Assembly (NCBI GenBank): GCA_004794655.1
Contig: SMMW01000127.1
Location: 1 to 64,000, forward strand
DNA: 64,000 nucleotides
Direction: 5' to 3'
From: Marisa cornuarietis
Taxonomy: Eukaryota; Mollusca; Gastropoda; Architaenioglossa; Ampullariidae
Positions 32,373 to 42,916 of this stretch are shown here, piece after piece. The notes beneath the pieces are model-generated. The model saw only the letters and a list, made by a program, of their open reading frames with translations. It was not told where the DNA came from and did not search any database. Within the stretch, counting starts at the first letter, position 1, and each line of letters begins with the position of its first letter. A program made the position numbers and the translations under genes.

Positions 32373-34200
32373 GATTACAGGCAGACCTGGAAGGCTGCCT
32401 GCACACGTGTTCTGGGAAAGAAACAGAAACAACACAAGGAATGGCTGACCATAGGGACCTGGAAAAAGATAGAGGAAAGGAAAGAGCTGAAGCAGAAGAT
32501 CAAGCAGTGTCAAGACCAGCAGGAAAAAGAAGAGCTCAGATCAAAGTACTGGGAGATGAACCGAGAAGTGAAGAAGAGTGCAAGAGGCGACAAGAGACAG
32601 TTCGCACACAGGATGACAGTAGAGGCAGAACAAGTAGCTGGGCAAAATAACACGAAAAGACTATATGAAATTACAAGAACTCTGTCAGGAAGTAAAAACA
32701 TCAATGCATGCAGGCCAGTAAAGAATAAAAATGACAACGCCACTACTGGGGATGCAGAACAAAGATCTCGCTGGGGCAGAACATTTTAAAGAAATACTGA
32801 ACCAGCCACCACCAGCAACAATTTTGGACATTGCCTCAGCCACTGAGCAACTCCAGGTGAACACCAACCCACCAGAAAATTTGGAAGCAGGAACAAGTTC
32901 CAGCAAAGCTACCCAAGAAAGGTCACCTGACCCAGTGCAGCAACTGGCGTGGGATTACGCTACTGTCCATTCCCAGCAAGGTGCTAACCAGAATCATCCT
33001 GGACAGACTGAAGAATGCCCTAGACAAGAGACTGCGGCAAGAACAGGCAGGCTTTCGGCAAGGTAGATCATGCACAGACCATATCGCTACAATGCGAATC
33101 ATTATTGAACAGTCCATCGAATGGCAGTCCCCACTATACATGAAATTTGTGGACTTTGAGAAGGCATTTGACTCCGTAGACAGAGAGACCATCTGAAAGT
33201 TGATGCAGCACTACGGATTCCCACCAAAGTTCATTGCCATCATCCAGCAGCTGTATGAGGACTCGATATGTCAGGTGATCCACAATGGGAAGCTGACGGA
33301 CCCCTTTGTAGTAAGGACTGGAGTAAGGCAAAGTTGCATGCTCTCGCCGACAATCTTCCTGATCGTCATAGACTGGATCATGAGAAGAACAACCTCTAAC
33401 AGCAGCACAGGCATTCAATGGACCTTTGCCATGCAGCTTGAGGATCTCGACTTTGCCGACGACATCAGCCTGTTGTCCCACAAGCGCACTCGGCTCTCAG
33501 AAGAAGCAGCGACAACTGGCCTGACAATCAACATCAAGAAGACAGAGGTAATGCGGATCAACAACAAGCAAGAAGCCCCACTTCAACTACACGGGAAATG
33601 TATTACAGAGACTGACTGATTCACCTACCTAGGCAGCATAGTCACCAAGGATGGAGGTGCAGATGAAGATGTAAGGAGCAGAATAAATAAAGCCAGGCAA
33701 GCATTCCACATCCTGAGAACCATCTGGAATTCCAAGGCATTATCTCAGCACACCAAGATCCGCATCTTTCATACGAACGTAAAATCTGTCCTTCTGTATG
33801 GGTCTGAGACATGGCGTGTGACAAACACCATCACAAGGAATATTCATTCATCAACAGATGTCTGCGCCACATTTTCAACACCAGATGGCCCGAGAGGATC
33901 TCCAATGCATACCTGTGGGAGAGAGCCAACCAGAAACCTGCCAGCCAAGACATCAAGAAGCGAAAGTGGGGCTGGATCGGCCACACCCTGCGAAGCCGAC
34001 CGAAAATCTAACACGACAAGCTCTGGACTGGAACCCACAGGGGAGGCACAGGGTTGGGAGACCCAGACAGACGTGGCGAAGATCAGTCCAAGGCGAGGCG
34101 GAGGTAGCTGGAATGGCATGGGCCCAACTGGGGAGGGAGGCCCAGAACCGGGTTCGCTGGCGGGGTGTAGTTGCAGCCTCATGCTCCACTGGAGGCGAAA
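32373..34200 (+). pseudogene. RTE linker, reverse transcriptase and C-terminus
   Basis: The linker reads KEWLTIGTWKKIEERKELKQ (about 32,435-32,495). The RT then shows ALDKRLRQEQAGFRQGRSCT, KFVDFEKAFDSVDRETI (motif A) followed by an in-frame TGA, PPKFIAIIQQLYEDSICQVI, TGVRQSCMLSPTIFLIVIDW (GC to SC) and LEDLDFADDISLLSHKR (FADD intact). YLGSIVTKDGGADEDVRSRI and [13 protein letters not shown] follow, then a frame break and [16 protein letters not shown] and [10 protein letters not shown]. The family is the same as the fragment at 197-1,757. The arrangement is that of an intact RTE ORF, so decay happened in place after insertion. Confidence 0.88.
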
Positions 34201-34413
34201 AGAAATAATAATAAGAAGAATTAAGAATGTAACTGTACAATTTACCAGTAATTACAGTATTTAAAGATACCCCATGGGAGTTAATCAAGTTTTCTCCATT
34301 TTTCGAATGGGTAGGAATTTTTTTATGTTGAAATACTTCACAAAGCACCATCTAAATATTTAAAAACTTCAATTATACAATCTAGCCCTGGCACCTTATC
34401 TATTTTTTAAAAG

Positions 34414-35114
34414 ATTGTAGATTGTAGAACCTCTATTATAGGGTTATCTAAATCAGCCTCAAGATTCGCCCAAGGTCGGGACCTTCTAGGGTGAATCTTG
34501 TTACACCGGCTTGCCCATTGCCGAGCATCTCCCAGGCAAACGCCGTCGTTTGCCAGCTTTCGCGATGCGCGCACAACGCGGCCTGTGGTGGGGAAAGACT
34601 GGCAATACTGGCAACGCCGATCACCCGCCGACATTTGCCACTCAACCGTGGCTGCCAACATTAAACCGGTCTTGTTACATGAATATTCATGACAAAGTCC
34701 TCGTTAGAACCTCTATTATAGGGTTATCTAAATCAGCCTCAAGATTCGCCCAAGGTCGGGACCTTCTAGGGTGAATCTTGTTACACCGGCTTGCCCATTG
34801 CCGAGCATCTCCCAGGCAAACGCCGTCGTTTGCCAGCTTTCGCGATGCGCGCACAACGCGGTGAATCTTGTTACACCGGCTTGCCCATTGCCGAGCATCT
34901 CCCAGGCAAACGCCGTCGTTTGCCAGCTTTCGCGATGCGCGCACAACGCGGCCTGTGGTGGGGAAAGACTGGCAATACTGGCAACGCCGATCACCCGCCG
35001 ACATTTGCCACTCAACCGTGGCTGCCAACATTGAACCGGTCTTGTTACATGAATATTCATGACTAAGTCCTCGTTAGCTAAAGTGTTTGTGATTGTAATT
35101 ATATTGTAGATTGT
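34414..35114. repeat. Duplicated CpG-rich element bounded by 12-bp direct repeats
   Basis: ATTGTAGATTGT at 34,414-34,425 and 35,103-35,114 brackets a 677-bp segment. Inside, a 280-bp unit (34,426-34,705) is repeated (34,706-35,075), and the second copy carries an extra internal duplication of 90 bp (34,771-34,860 = 34,861-34,950). Copies differ at only a few bases (TTAAACC/TTGAACC; GACAAAG/GACTAAG). Each unit has a hairpin (34,460-34,500: CAAGATTCGCCC pairing with GGGTGAATCTTG, enclosing AAGGTC-GG-GACCTT), CpG-rich DNA and a palindrome CATGAATATTCATG. No ORF looks real. The bounding repeats look like a target duplication, so the whole may be an inserted element. Confidence 0.8.
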
Positions 35115-35806
35115 TAAACAACTTATAAATATATTTGATACTTTATGGATATCAGAGTTTCACAAAATATAAAGTAAATATAGCATCAAGAACGCTCACT
35201 CGCTTAAACCTTCCCACGTGTTGCTGGGCTGTTTGTGTCATGTAAATACAGCGAAATAAATTTGCTCGTTCGGTCTTTACTGGTTTTCATTTACAGATCT
35301 TCACATTTCGTAAAAAGTTTTCAAGGTAAAACTACCCAGATGTTATATATTTATCGGTCAGTATCTGAAATCATGTGAGCGATTCCTACATAGCAAACTG
35401 GAGACGCATCATTAATTTTTTTTAAAGTCAAGAATATCATTTAAGACGACTTTTAAAACTAATTTTTTAAGTTTTATTAAAGTTCTTCTATAGCAAAACG
35501 TCTCTAGTTTTTTCTATTGATATAATGTTTTCATGATACAACATGACTTTCAAAAGATGTACCACATTATCGAGATTGTAAAAAACGGAAAGAAATCAGC
35601 AGCTACTGTGCCTGATGAATGGCTGGTGTCAGGCAGCACAAATAAATATTTATTGACCTGACTCTGGTGTGAGCACAACTTGGGTGAAAAATCGTAGAAA
35701 GCCAGGCCCTATATGTTAATTCATGTTAAAGGATGATCAAAAGCACAGGTAAATAAATGTTTGGTCTATGTATGTGCTAATATGATACTCTCTTTTTGTT
35801 AAAAAG
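35115..35806. other. Unassigned AT-rich DNA
   Basis: Non-coding by appearance. No repeat family or promoter was recognised. Confidence 0.4.
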
Positions 35807-36627
35807 GCAGAAGACACAAGTGAATTGAGTAGCAGCTGCCTGTCAGATTCTTCTGACAGCGTCTTTAGAAAATGAAAGTCAGTCCCAAGAAGGATGTGGT
35901 TAGTGCTTCTGTTCTTTTATTTGTCAGTTGCTTCCTCCCTTTTTTTGAATAAACAACTCAGAAAATTATGATCATGACAAACATAGAATGTTTTGTGATT
36001 TGATACCAAATTTGGTTGTTTTAGGAGCCCTGGCTATGACAAGAACAGCACATCACCAGTTCGGATCCCACTGAGGCCAACAACCCCACATTTCAAGAGT
36101 AAGCTTTTAGCTTATTATTCCAGAGGCCTAGGTGGACTGGAGTATTATCAAGATTCAAGTGTCTGATAATTCTGATCATATCATGTGAAGTACTCCTACA
36201 TGTCTGCTTTAAAAAATTCTGATAATAGTTTTTGTAGTTGTTAAGCTTGGAAAGGAGCTAAGAAAAAATATGTGAGAGTTGCATTATTTTGTTACTTCAT
36301 TGTACATGCACTATACAAAACATGACTGCTGTATTTTAAATCGGCCGTTATTCTATAGACAGAACGCTTATAATAATAAAAGATTCAAAAATTTGTGAAT
36401 TTGTTGATCCATTTTTCTGTAAAGGCTAAACAACACATTAGTTAACAGCTTTGTTTGTTTTCCAGTTTCAATGGATTTGAGAAAATGAGGTCGAGTTCCC
36501 CACATAGCAATCCTGCAGCTACCCCATCACTACTGAGACTCGTGGAAATCCCACAGACACTATCCCTTTTCAGGCATGTTTTGTGATCCCCCATCCACAG
36601 AACTAGGATCATCTGCTGCTACCAACT
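35807..36627 (+). other. Cluster of exon-like pieces (Ser/Pro-rich), frames do not join cleanly
   Basis: Three segments have splice-like borders. At 35,807 (after TTAAAAAG) AEDTSELSSSCLSDSSDSVF leads to a TGA. 36,025-36,098 (TTTTAG before, GTAAGC after) reads SPGYDKNSTSPVRIPLRPTT. 36,466 onward (TTTTCCAG before) reads NGFEKMRSSSPHSNPAATPS then LLRLVEIPQTLSLF. A 27-nt piece at 36,601-36,627 also has AG and GTAAGG borders. Ser/Pro-rich linkers commonly precede the DUF4806 helix, and a DUF4806-like exon follows at 37,209. However, the exit phase of 36,025-36,098 (1) does not match the open entry frame at 36,466 (2), so this is either alternative splicing, a missed exon or a decayed gene copy. 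Confidence 0.35.
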
Positions 36628-37208
36628 GTAAGGTTCTACTTGGACTTCTAGTAAATATTAAAGGGAATTAGAAGTACCTCTTTTAGCTTGTTTTATACTC
36701 CTTGTACCTAACATTTTTTTTACTATATCAACATTAAGATTTTGTTGGGGTTTTTTGTGGGGGGGGGGTCTGGCTTTAAAGGGGCCACCATCAGATAGAC
36801 TGCATGAACATCTTTTACTAAACCACCAGCTTTTATTGACTGTAAGATTTTAAATAAATTTGTACATAGTATATTTGGAGACTTTTCAGTGCCAGTTTTT
36901 GTTTTATGCATAAGAAAGATTTAGTTCCTTTGTACCTACACTTAATAGATGAAAATTAAGAAATTTTGGGGTTTACTTTTCAGGGTCCACCATTAGACCT
37001 ACATCTCTGCAGCACCGGTGTCAGGGAATCTTCTATTGACTGTAACATTTCCATATAAACTGTTTTGTATACTGAGAGAATTAGAAGTACCATTTTTTTT
37101 GTTAATCTTGCTCGTATAAAGAGATTTATTGATATGGTCTTTAATTACTTTGTACCCATACATATTTTAAATATACATCAGTATTAACAAAATCGTTATT
37201 GTTTTCAG

Positions 37209-37445
37209 GGGTATCCATTGCACTAACCATCCAAATGTTGCAAACATTTTCTGAGAAAACATTTAAGAAAATGGAAGAAACTTTAGCTGCAGTTGAGTTT
37301 CTACAGCAAAAGGTGGACCGGCTGTGTAGGTGCCAGCCAACAAACTCCTGCCCTTCCAGATGGCTTCATCCTACCACTGCATGAAGTTACGCAGCTGCAG
37401 CAACTTGACCGTGCAGTAGCAGAGGAAGTCATAAAGCAGAGGATG
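37209..37445 (+). pseudogene. Second DUF4806-like exon, with one frame break
   Basis: Acceptor TTTTCAG and donor GTATGT (37,446) bound 237 nt. The first part reads VSIALTIQMLQTFSEKTFKK and LAAVEFLQQKVDRLC (coiled-coil helix). From about 37,355 a different frame reads LPDGFILPLHEVTQLQQLDR and AVAEEVIKQRM, which aligns with LEGFSLPLTNEQEINRLEVE...TKL of the exon at 26,505-26,716, and both end at a phase-0 donor. The frames differ by one base between about 37,326 and 37,355. This is a lost base, an undetected mini-intron (which would be too short at about 30 nt) or a sequence error. The helix and the PL...LE block together support the family match. Confidence 0.5.
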
Positions 37446-38269
37446 GTATGTAAATCATACCAACGTTGGAAAGATGTTTATAAATGTAAGGAAACAAAAA
37501 GAATGTCCAAGAGTATGTTACTTGTTAGTGTTAAAGGAGGCAAGAATGTGAAAGTCGTTCACTGTCAGCATGGAGTTTGGGCCTCACCCCCACTCCACAT
37601 AGCCAAGCATCTTCCTATGCCACTGTGCTACCCTGAACCTGGTGCCAGTTTATGAGCCATTTTCTCTACAACTTACAAAACCTTAAGCATTGATTTACAT
37701 TGGTTACTGCAGAAAGAGTCACATTTGTACCTCTGCATATAAAATAAATCATGCATTTGAAAGTACATACATGTAATAATTTTCTTCTTAACAAAAGATG
37801 TCAAGCTAATATTATTGCAAAGATATAAACTTGTTTTATTTTTCTTTGCAGCTCACACTAATTAATTTCGTTTTTACTGACATAGATTTTTTGTGTGTGC
37901 AGAGGTGAGACTGAAACAATTTCAAGTGACTGTGGCCATATTTGATGTGTGGCCATGTCAAGTGATGGTGGTGGAGGCCGCAAAAAGAGGGAAGAAGAGA
38001 AAAGGAAGCAGCAATATCTATAGAACACTTCAGTTTGATATTCTTCTCTTCTCTTTGATATTCCTTGTCACTTAAATTGCAGGACAGTGCGTGTGTGTAT
38101 GGTGTGTGTGTGTGTGTGTGAATGAATGACAGAAGAGATGATAGTGTATTAATTTGTATTCATTTGAGTGTGCACTGTATTTCTTTTAGGAGGCATAAAT
38201 AACATCTTTTTCAAACCAAGTTGGTTATATCTGAACATGCTGATATGTTGTGAATGTGCACTAAAAATG
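37446..38269. other. Intron-like DNA with (GT)n run
   Basis: This contains a possible acceptor (TTTTTTGTGTGTGCAG, ending at 37,902) followed by a 60-codon open stretch of no known family, and a GT microsatellite at 38,100-38,120. No gene call is made. Confidence 0.3.
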
Positions 38270-38580
38270 TTTTTGTGATGGGTGTTTATGTATAAATAAT
38301 GTCTTTAAAATATGTGGAATAATCAGTGCAGTGGATAGCCCTGAAGAAACATCTTTATGCTGATATATTGATATTTATATATGCATTTGATAAGCTTGTA
38401 TGCTTGACATATTTTTGTGAGGTGTGTTGATATGTCTTTAAAAAAAATTAGTAGTATCTTAACAATAGATAGCCCTGAAAAAATTATCTTTACAATCACT
38501 GCTGATATATTGATGCACATGGATTTGATAAGCTTGTGGACTTGACATCTTTTATGGGAGGTGTTTGTATAAATTGATGT
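38270..38580. repeat. Degenerate tandem repeat, period about 134 bp
   Basis: Shared blocks recur in order: GATAGCCCTGAA at 38,334 and 38,468, then TGCTGATATATTGAT, then TTTGATAAGCTTGT followed by TTGACAT. The left flanks (GTTTATGTATAAATAATGTC / GTTGATATGTCTTTAAA) also match. About two and a third units are present with roughly three-quarters identity by eye. Confidence 0.7.
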
Positions 38581-38799
38581 GTAAAATGTACTGTAATCTG
38601 GTTTCTGAACAGAAAGAGCAACTCACAAGTGAATAGCTAGTTTACTTGTCAACTAAAGTACAGCATTTTAAAGAGCACTTGACATGGCTTAAGCCTGACT
38701 CTCTTGGACAAAAATAGTAGGCACTACAGGAAGTAAAGGGTTGGGAAGAGGGTTGATGGGGACGTATTACCAAGATATTATATGCATTGAAACAATCTA

Positions 38800-39058
38800 G
38801 ACCCAAACTAGGCATTACATTGGTGCCATGTTTCACCCAAGATTGGGCCGATCTTGAACAAGTCTAGGCTCAAGCGAGGCGTTATATGGGCACTTAGATT
38901 CGGCCAAGCTTTTGCCTAGCTAGGGCCAATGATGGGCCGACTATCCTTTCATTCTTGGACCAATATTGCAACCAATTAAATACATATATTGGAGCCCATG
39001 AAGCGCCGACCAAATGCCGATATCGGGCCAATATTGTGTGTTTGCTGGGTTCTGTGAG
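38800..39058. repeat. Low-copy interspersed repeat rich in GGGCCAAT-type motifs
   Basis: Near-palindromic words recur at irregular spacing: TTGGGCCGAT, TTCGGCCAAG, AGGGCCAATGATGGGCCGA, TTGGACCAATATTG, ATCGGGCCAATATTG. The block ends GTTTGCTGGGTT. Such GGCC/AATATT word-arrays are seen in invertebrate repeat families. No ORF. Confidence 0.55.
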
Positions 39059-39099
39059 GTTTTTTTTAAGGGTGGATTGATTCTTTATCTCACGATTAG

Positions 39100-39900
39100 T
39101 TTCAAGTAATGTCCTAAAATGACCATACTACTGTTTTCCCTCTGAACGCTTTTTTACATTATATACTTTTTACAGTATTCCAAAAAGTTAACTAATTTGT
39201 TGAAGAGTTCAGAAGGCTTATACATAGCTGTTTTTTGTATAGTATCTTTTCCCTTTCGAGTAATCTTATTTATTTCTACTTCAAAAGATTTTTGATTATG
39301 CCCATTCTTAACCATCTTAATACGTTTAAGCACATACACTTCAATAAACATCTGTTGAGTAGCAAGCGATTTTTATTTATATCTTCGTCAATCTTGTGGC
39401 TCCGGGGGTGGGACAGCTTTGTGGAATTTCTAGATATTAGTGGGATTCTACACCATCTTGTTTACATGCCTACTTCTTGCTTAAATGATATTTTTTAAAT
39501 GACCAATTGGATGAACTTGAAAACTAAATCTTACTGGAAAATGTTTAAAATCAACCTTATTTGCCACTAACATCTTAAAATGTGTCCCAGCTCTAAAATT
39601 TAAGCCCCTTGAAATAAGAGTGTGTACATCTTCGTAAACTTTTATCATATAACTTACACACTTACATTTATTATAATTATTAATCCAATGATGCTCTTCT
39701 TATCTGTTATGGTGTAGCAGACTGAATGTTCAGGAGGCACATAGGCACATACATATAACGTATCCTGATCTGTTCTGAAGAGTTCTTTTCTAAAAATAAA
39801 ATGTAAGGACGTTACCCAAACTATTTTAAACAGGCTTTTTTGAGGCACTAATTCATTCTTAGTCAGGGTTAAGAGTCCTTCCACTAGCCTTTAGTGCTTT
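39100..39900 (-). mobile_element. LINE endonuclease/linker relic
   Basis: On the minus strand, 39,654-39,884 reads FRTDQDTLYVCAYVPPEHSV, close to the endonuclease phrase LNLEKDIICICTYIPPYDSP of the LINE at 42,917-47,030. 39,154-39,351 is a Lys-rich piece that could be the post-endonuclease linker. No RT follows. The relic is short and decayed; the family link is tentative. Confidence 0.45.
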
Positions 39901-40154
39901 AATAATCTAACAACTGGTTTGCTGAAGGCTGTATGATAGGGTCAGTCATTTGAATGAAAATCCTGTATGGACGTTTCAGCTAGACACACAAAATCAAATT
40001 TGGACAAATAAAACGATAAAGGCGAAATCTTCTATCTTTAACAGTAGTCTTTTTATCTTGAAGTTGAAGAAGTTCAAATAGTTAATCCCTATCTTCTGTT
40101 TTTTTGTCATTGCTTGTTTTATCAGTTGTGTATTTACTGTCATTGTTGCAAATC

Positions 40155-40514
40155 AAATTAAATCAAACTTTATTGTCTGTTCGAGGAAGCCCAAGACAGA
40201 AACTTGTCGTTGGCTCACAAAAACGTATAACGGGCAGGCATACATACTCATACATGCATTAAACACACACGCGCACCTACACATTTTCACACGTAAATGG
40301 GAAGCTTCGCAAACAGGAAGCTGAAGTCTGATCCGAGCACATAGACTAATATCACAGTGACTTGGCCGAATTCACGAGGTAAATAGTGTGGCATGAAGAA
40401 CACTGCCAGTATCTCATAATGGGGAGTGATATTCTGCTCTCGTACTGTGTAGTTCTTGGCCCATTTCTTTCTTGCAAACATACACAAGCCTACCCCTAGA
40501 TGCCTGTTTGTCAC
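40155..40514 (-). mobile_element. L2-like LINE with internal deletion (3' UTR joined to endonuclease)
   Basis: The lower end (40,155-40,180) reads, on the minus strand, GACAATAAAGTTTGATTTAA, like the 3' end of the L2-like copies (GATAATAAAGTTGAATTGAA). Directly beyond the 3' UTR-like segment, 40,287-40,514 encodes endonuclease wording: HYEILAVFFMPHYLPREFGQ then VTVILVYV (compare YLPREFGQVFITAVY at 29.8 kb). The whole RT between them is missing. This is either a deletion or a non-autonomous derivative. Confidence 0.6.
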
Positions 40515-40639
40515 TTGTGCATATTGTTTTGTTTTGTCTTCACTTTTACCATTATAGAATCTAACTCGCCACTGACGGTAATAATAGCAGCTTGAACTGA
40601 AATTTAACTAACTACACAACTGACGCTCGGCAGTGTCTT

Positions 40640-40934
40640 GTACAGGTAAATGATCATAAATCCTATCCTGCAACATGATAAAGAGGATGGGACCATGTAC
40701 AGAACCCGGGGGGAATTCGGAGCAAATAGAGACTGGTGGATGCACGCAGCCATCCACTATAACTCAGTCCTATCTGAGAGATATGACCGAAACCAGTTGA
40801 GTGGGGAGCCTGAGATGCCATAGCGTATTGAATCTATGAATGAGAGTAGTGTGATCTATAGTATCAAAGGCAGTGGACAGGTCTAACATGGTGAGAAATG
40901 AGATATCACCACTATACAGTTTTGTCAGATATTT
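40640..40934 (-). mobile_element. CR1/L2-group RT scrap
   Basis: Minus-strand reading gives LDLSTAFDTIDHTTLIHRFN (RT motif A, 40,840-40,900), LVSVISLR and, after a shift, SEFPPGSVHGPILFIMLQD (motif B', usual GVPQGSVLGPILF). It ends at the target site of the RTE element that follows. Confidence 0.75.
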
Positions 40935-40957
40935 AGCGCTATCAATCAATCAATCAA

Positions 40958-41395
40958 TCAATCAATCCTCTTCATGCTAGTTGCATATAAGGCCTCAACC
41001 AGAGCCCGCCACTGATGTTGATCGGCTGAAACTCGCTCCAGGCGACCCCATGTCCAGCCCTTTCCTTTAATCTCCCTTTCCACTGTTCTTCTCCAGGTTG
41101 CCTTTGGGCGGCCTCGTTTTCTTCGGCCGCCTGGAGTCCATCGTAGGGCGATTCTGGAGAGGTCTGCTGTCTGCTGGCGAAGCACATGTCCAATCCATCA
41201 CCAACGCCTTCGTTGAACCAGCATGGTGATGGACTCGGTCTCAGTTCTTTGGTGGAGTTCTTCATTGGTGATGGTGTTTGGCCAAAAGATGTTAAGTATG
41301 CGCCTGAGGCATCTGTTTTGGAAGACGTCAAGCCTGTTACCTATGATTTTGGTCATCTTCCATGATTCTGATCCATAAAGGAAGGTGCTGATCAC
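40958..41395 (-). pseudogene. RTE C-terminal region
   Basis: Two frames continue the RT: 41,198-41,395 (TFLYGSESWKMTKIIGNRLD, NRCLRRILNIFWPNTITNEE) and 40,958-41,185 (LRWTPGGRRKRGRPKATWRR). The RRKRGRPK basic patch is the typical RTE end. One shift near 41,395 and one near 41,190 separate them from the main frame. The stop lies just before the TGAT tail. Confidence 0.85.
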
Positions 41396-42916
41396 ATTTG
41401 ACTTGAAGATTCTCAGCTTGGTCTTCTGGCTGATGTTTTTTTGCCTTCCATGTGCTCCTGAGTGAGGCGAAGGCTTGGCTGGCTTTCACCAGTCGGGCTC
41501 GAATCTCCACCTCCACATCCCCGGTGGTGGACATCTTTGACCCAAGATAGGTAAAACTGTCAACTTCCTCAATCTCTTCTCCATTTAGTTTGATGTTTTC
41601 TTGGACTCTGGCGTTCACTCTCATACTTTTTGTTTTCTTTGCGCTGACCTTCAAGCCAAGGTTTCCAGCTGTTTCTGAGAAGGCATTTGTTTTCTCCTGC
41701 ATATCTTGGTGGCGGTGTGACAACAGGACAATGTCATCAGCAAAGTCCAAGTCTTTCAGCATTGTTGTTGCTGTCATAGTCATGGTCCATTTGATCCCTC
41801 TCCTCTCTCTGTCGGTGGAATTCTTCATGATCCAGTCCATGGCCAGGATGAAGAGGAACGGCGACAGAATACAGCCCTGCTTCACCCCAGTACTGATGTT
41901 AAAGGGGGCTGTGAGCTCCATGTCACAGACCACCTGAGATTTGAAGTCGCTGTACAGCATTGCAACGACCTGGACAAGTTTCGCAGGGACTCCATAATGC
42001 CTCAGGATCTTCCATAAGGACTCACGATGGATGCTGTCAAAAGCCTTCTCCAGGTCGATGAAGTTGATGTACAGCGGTGCGTTCCACTCATTGCTCTGTT
42101 CCAGAATCTGACGAAGACTGAAAATGAGTTCAGAGCATGATCGCCCAGAGCGAAATCCTGCTTGCTGGGGCCGGAGGTTTTTCTCAACGGTTGCCGTCAG
42201 TCTTGACAAAACAATCTTGCTGAAGACGTTGCTGGTGAGGGAAAGAAGTGTTATACCCCTCAAGTTATTGCAGTCTCCAAGATCTCCTTTCTTGGGTAAC
42301 TTGAAGATGAGCCCTGTCTTCCACGCATTGGGGATCTGTCCTGATTCCCAAACTTGCCTGAAGATTTCAGTCAACATGGGAGCTGTCACATTCACATCTG
42401 CTTTCAACATCTCTGCTGTTATTCCATCTGCCCTTGGTGTTTTGCCGCTTTTCATTGCCTTGATTGCTGCTGTCACTTCTTCCAGGCTTGGCGGGTCTGT
42501 GCATATGTCGAGGTCTGTATCTACTGGCTGTATGTCTGCAAGCTGAGGGGGGTCTGGTCTGTTTAGAACTGACTCAAAATGCTCCCTCCAGCGCTGAAGT
42601 TTTTCTGCCTCTCCCTCGACAACATTTCCGTTCATGTCTTTCACTGGCACTTCACTGTTTTTGAACCTGTTGTTCAGCTGTTTATTGAATTTATACAGTG
42701 TCTTCAGGTCATATTTTCGTGCTGCTTCTTCTGCTTCATCTGTCAGTTTATCTATGTAGTCCCTTTTGTCGGTTTTGGTCATCCTCTTTACCTCTTTGTT
42801 TATTTCTGTATATGTTTGTCTGTGTTGTTCCTTCAGACGTTCAGATTTGGTGTTGTTGATTTTCTGCTTGGTTGACTTTCTCTTTTCTATCCTTTTCCAT
42901 GTCTCTTCTCTGATCC
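41337..42916 (-). pseudogene. RTE reverse transcriptase, long open frame
   Basis: The frame is open for about 525 codons of element sequence. In order are linker (ETWKRIEKRKSTKQKINNTK), NRFKNSEVPVKDMNGNVV, AIKAMKSGKTPRADGITAEM, PKKGDLGDCNNLRGITLLSL, LRPQQAGFRSGRSCSELIFS, FIDLEKAFDSIHRESLWKIL (motif A), GVKQGCILSPFLFILAMDWI (motif B') and MLKDLDFADDIVLLSHRHQD (FADD intact), then DSFTYLGSKMSTTGDVEVEI. The open frame continues upstream to 43,142, but those residues (MPLLVRLFV...) come from the inserted plus-strand LINE read backwards. It shifts frame near 41,395. The RT core looks able to fold, but no intact full protein exists. Confidence 0.88.

Larger units (their letters stand above)
31206..34232 (+). 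mobile_element. Full-length RTE LINE with 13-bp target duplication
   Basis: ATTAAGAATGTAA occurs at 31,206-31,218 and again at 34,220-34,232, giving exact target-site duplications around a 3,001-bp element (31,219-34,219). It has a short GC-rich 5' UTR (ACTCCGCCTGGAAACCCCC...), endonuclease, linker, RT and a 3' end of AATAATAATAAG type. A single ORF would be expected (EN plus RT); here it is broken by frameshifts near 31,608, 32,370, 32,760, 32,880 and 33,830 and by TGA codons at 33,196-33,198 (in place of Trp) and 33,617-33,619. It lies in the plus-strand DUF4806-like gene region. Confidence 0.93.

Noticed and set aside
34414..35114. Hammerhead ribozyme in the 280-bp unit
   Set aside because: No CTGANGA core with a matching GAAA arm was found on either strand; only the hairpins and palindrome are visible.
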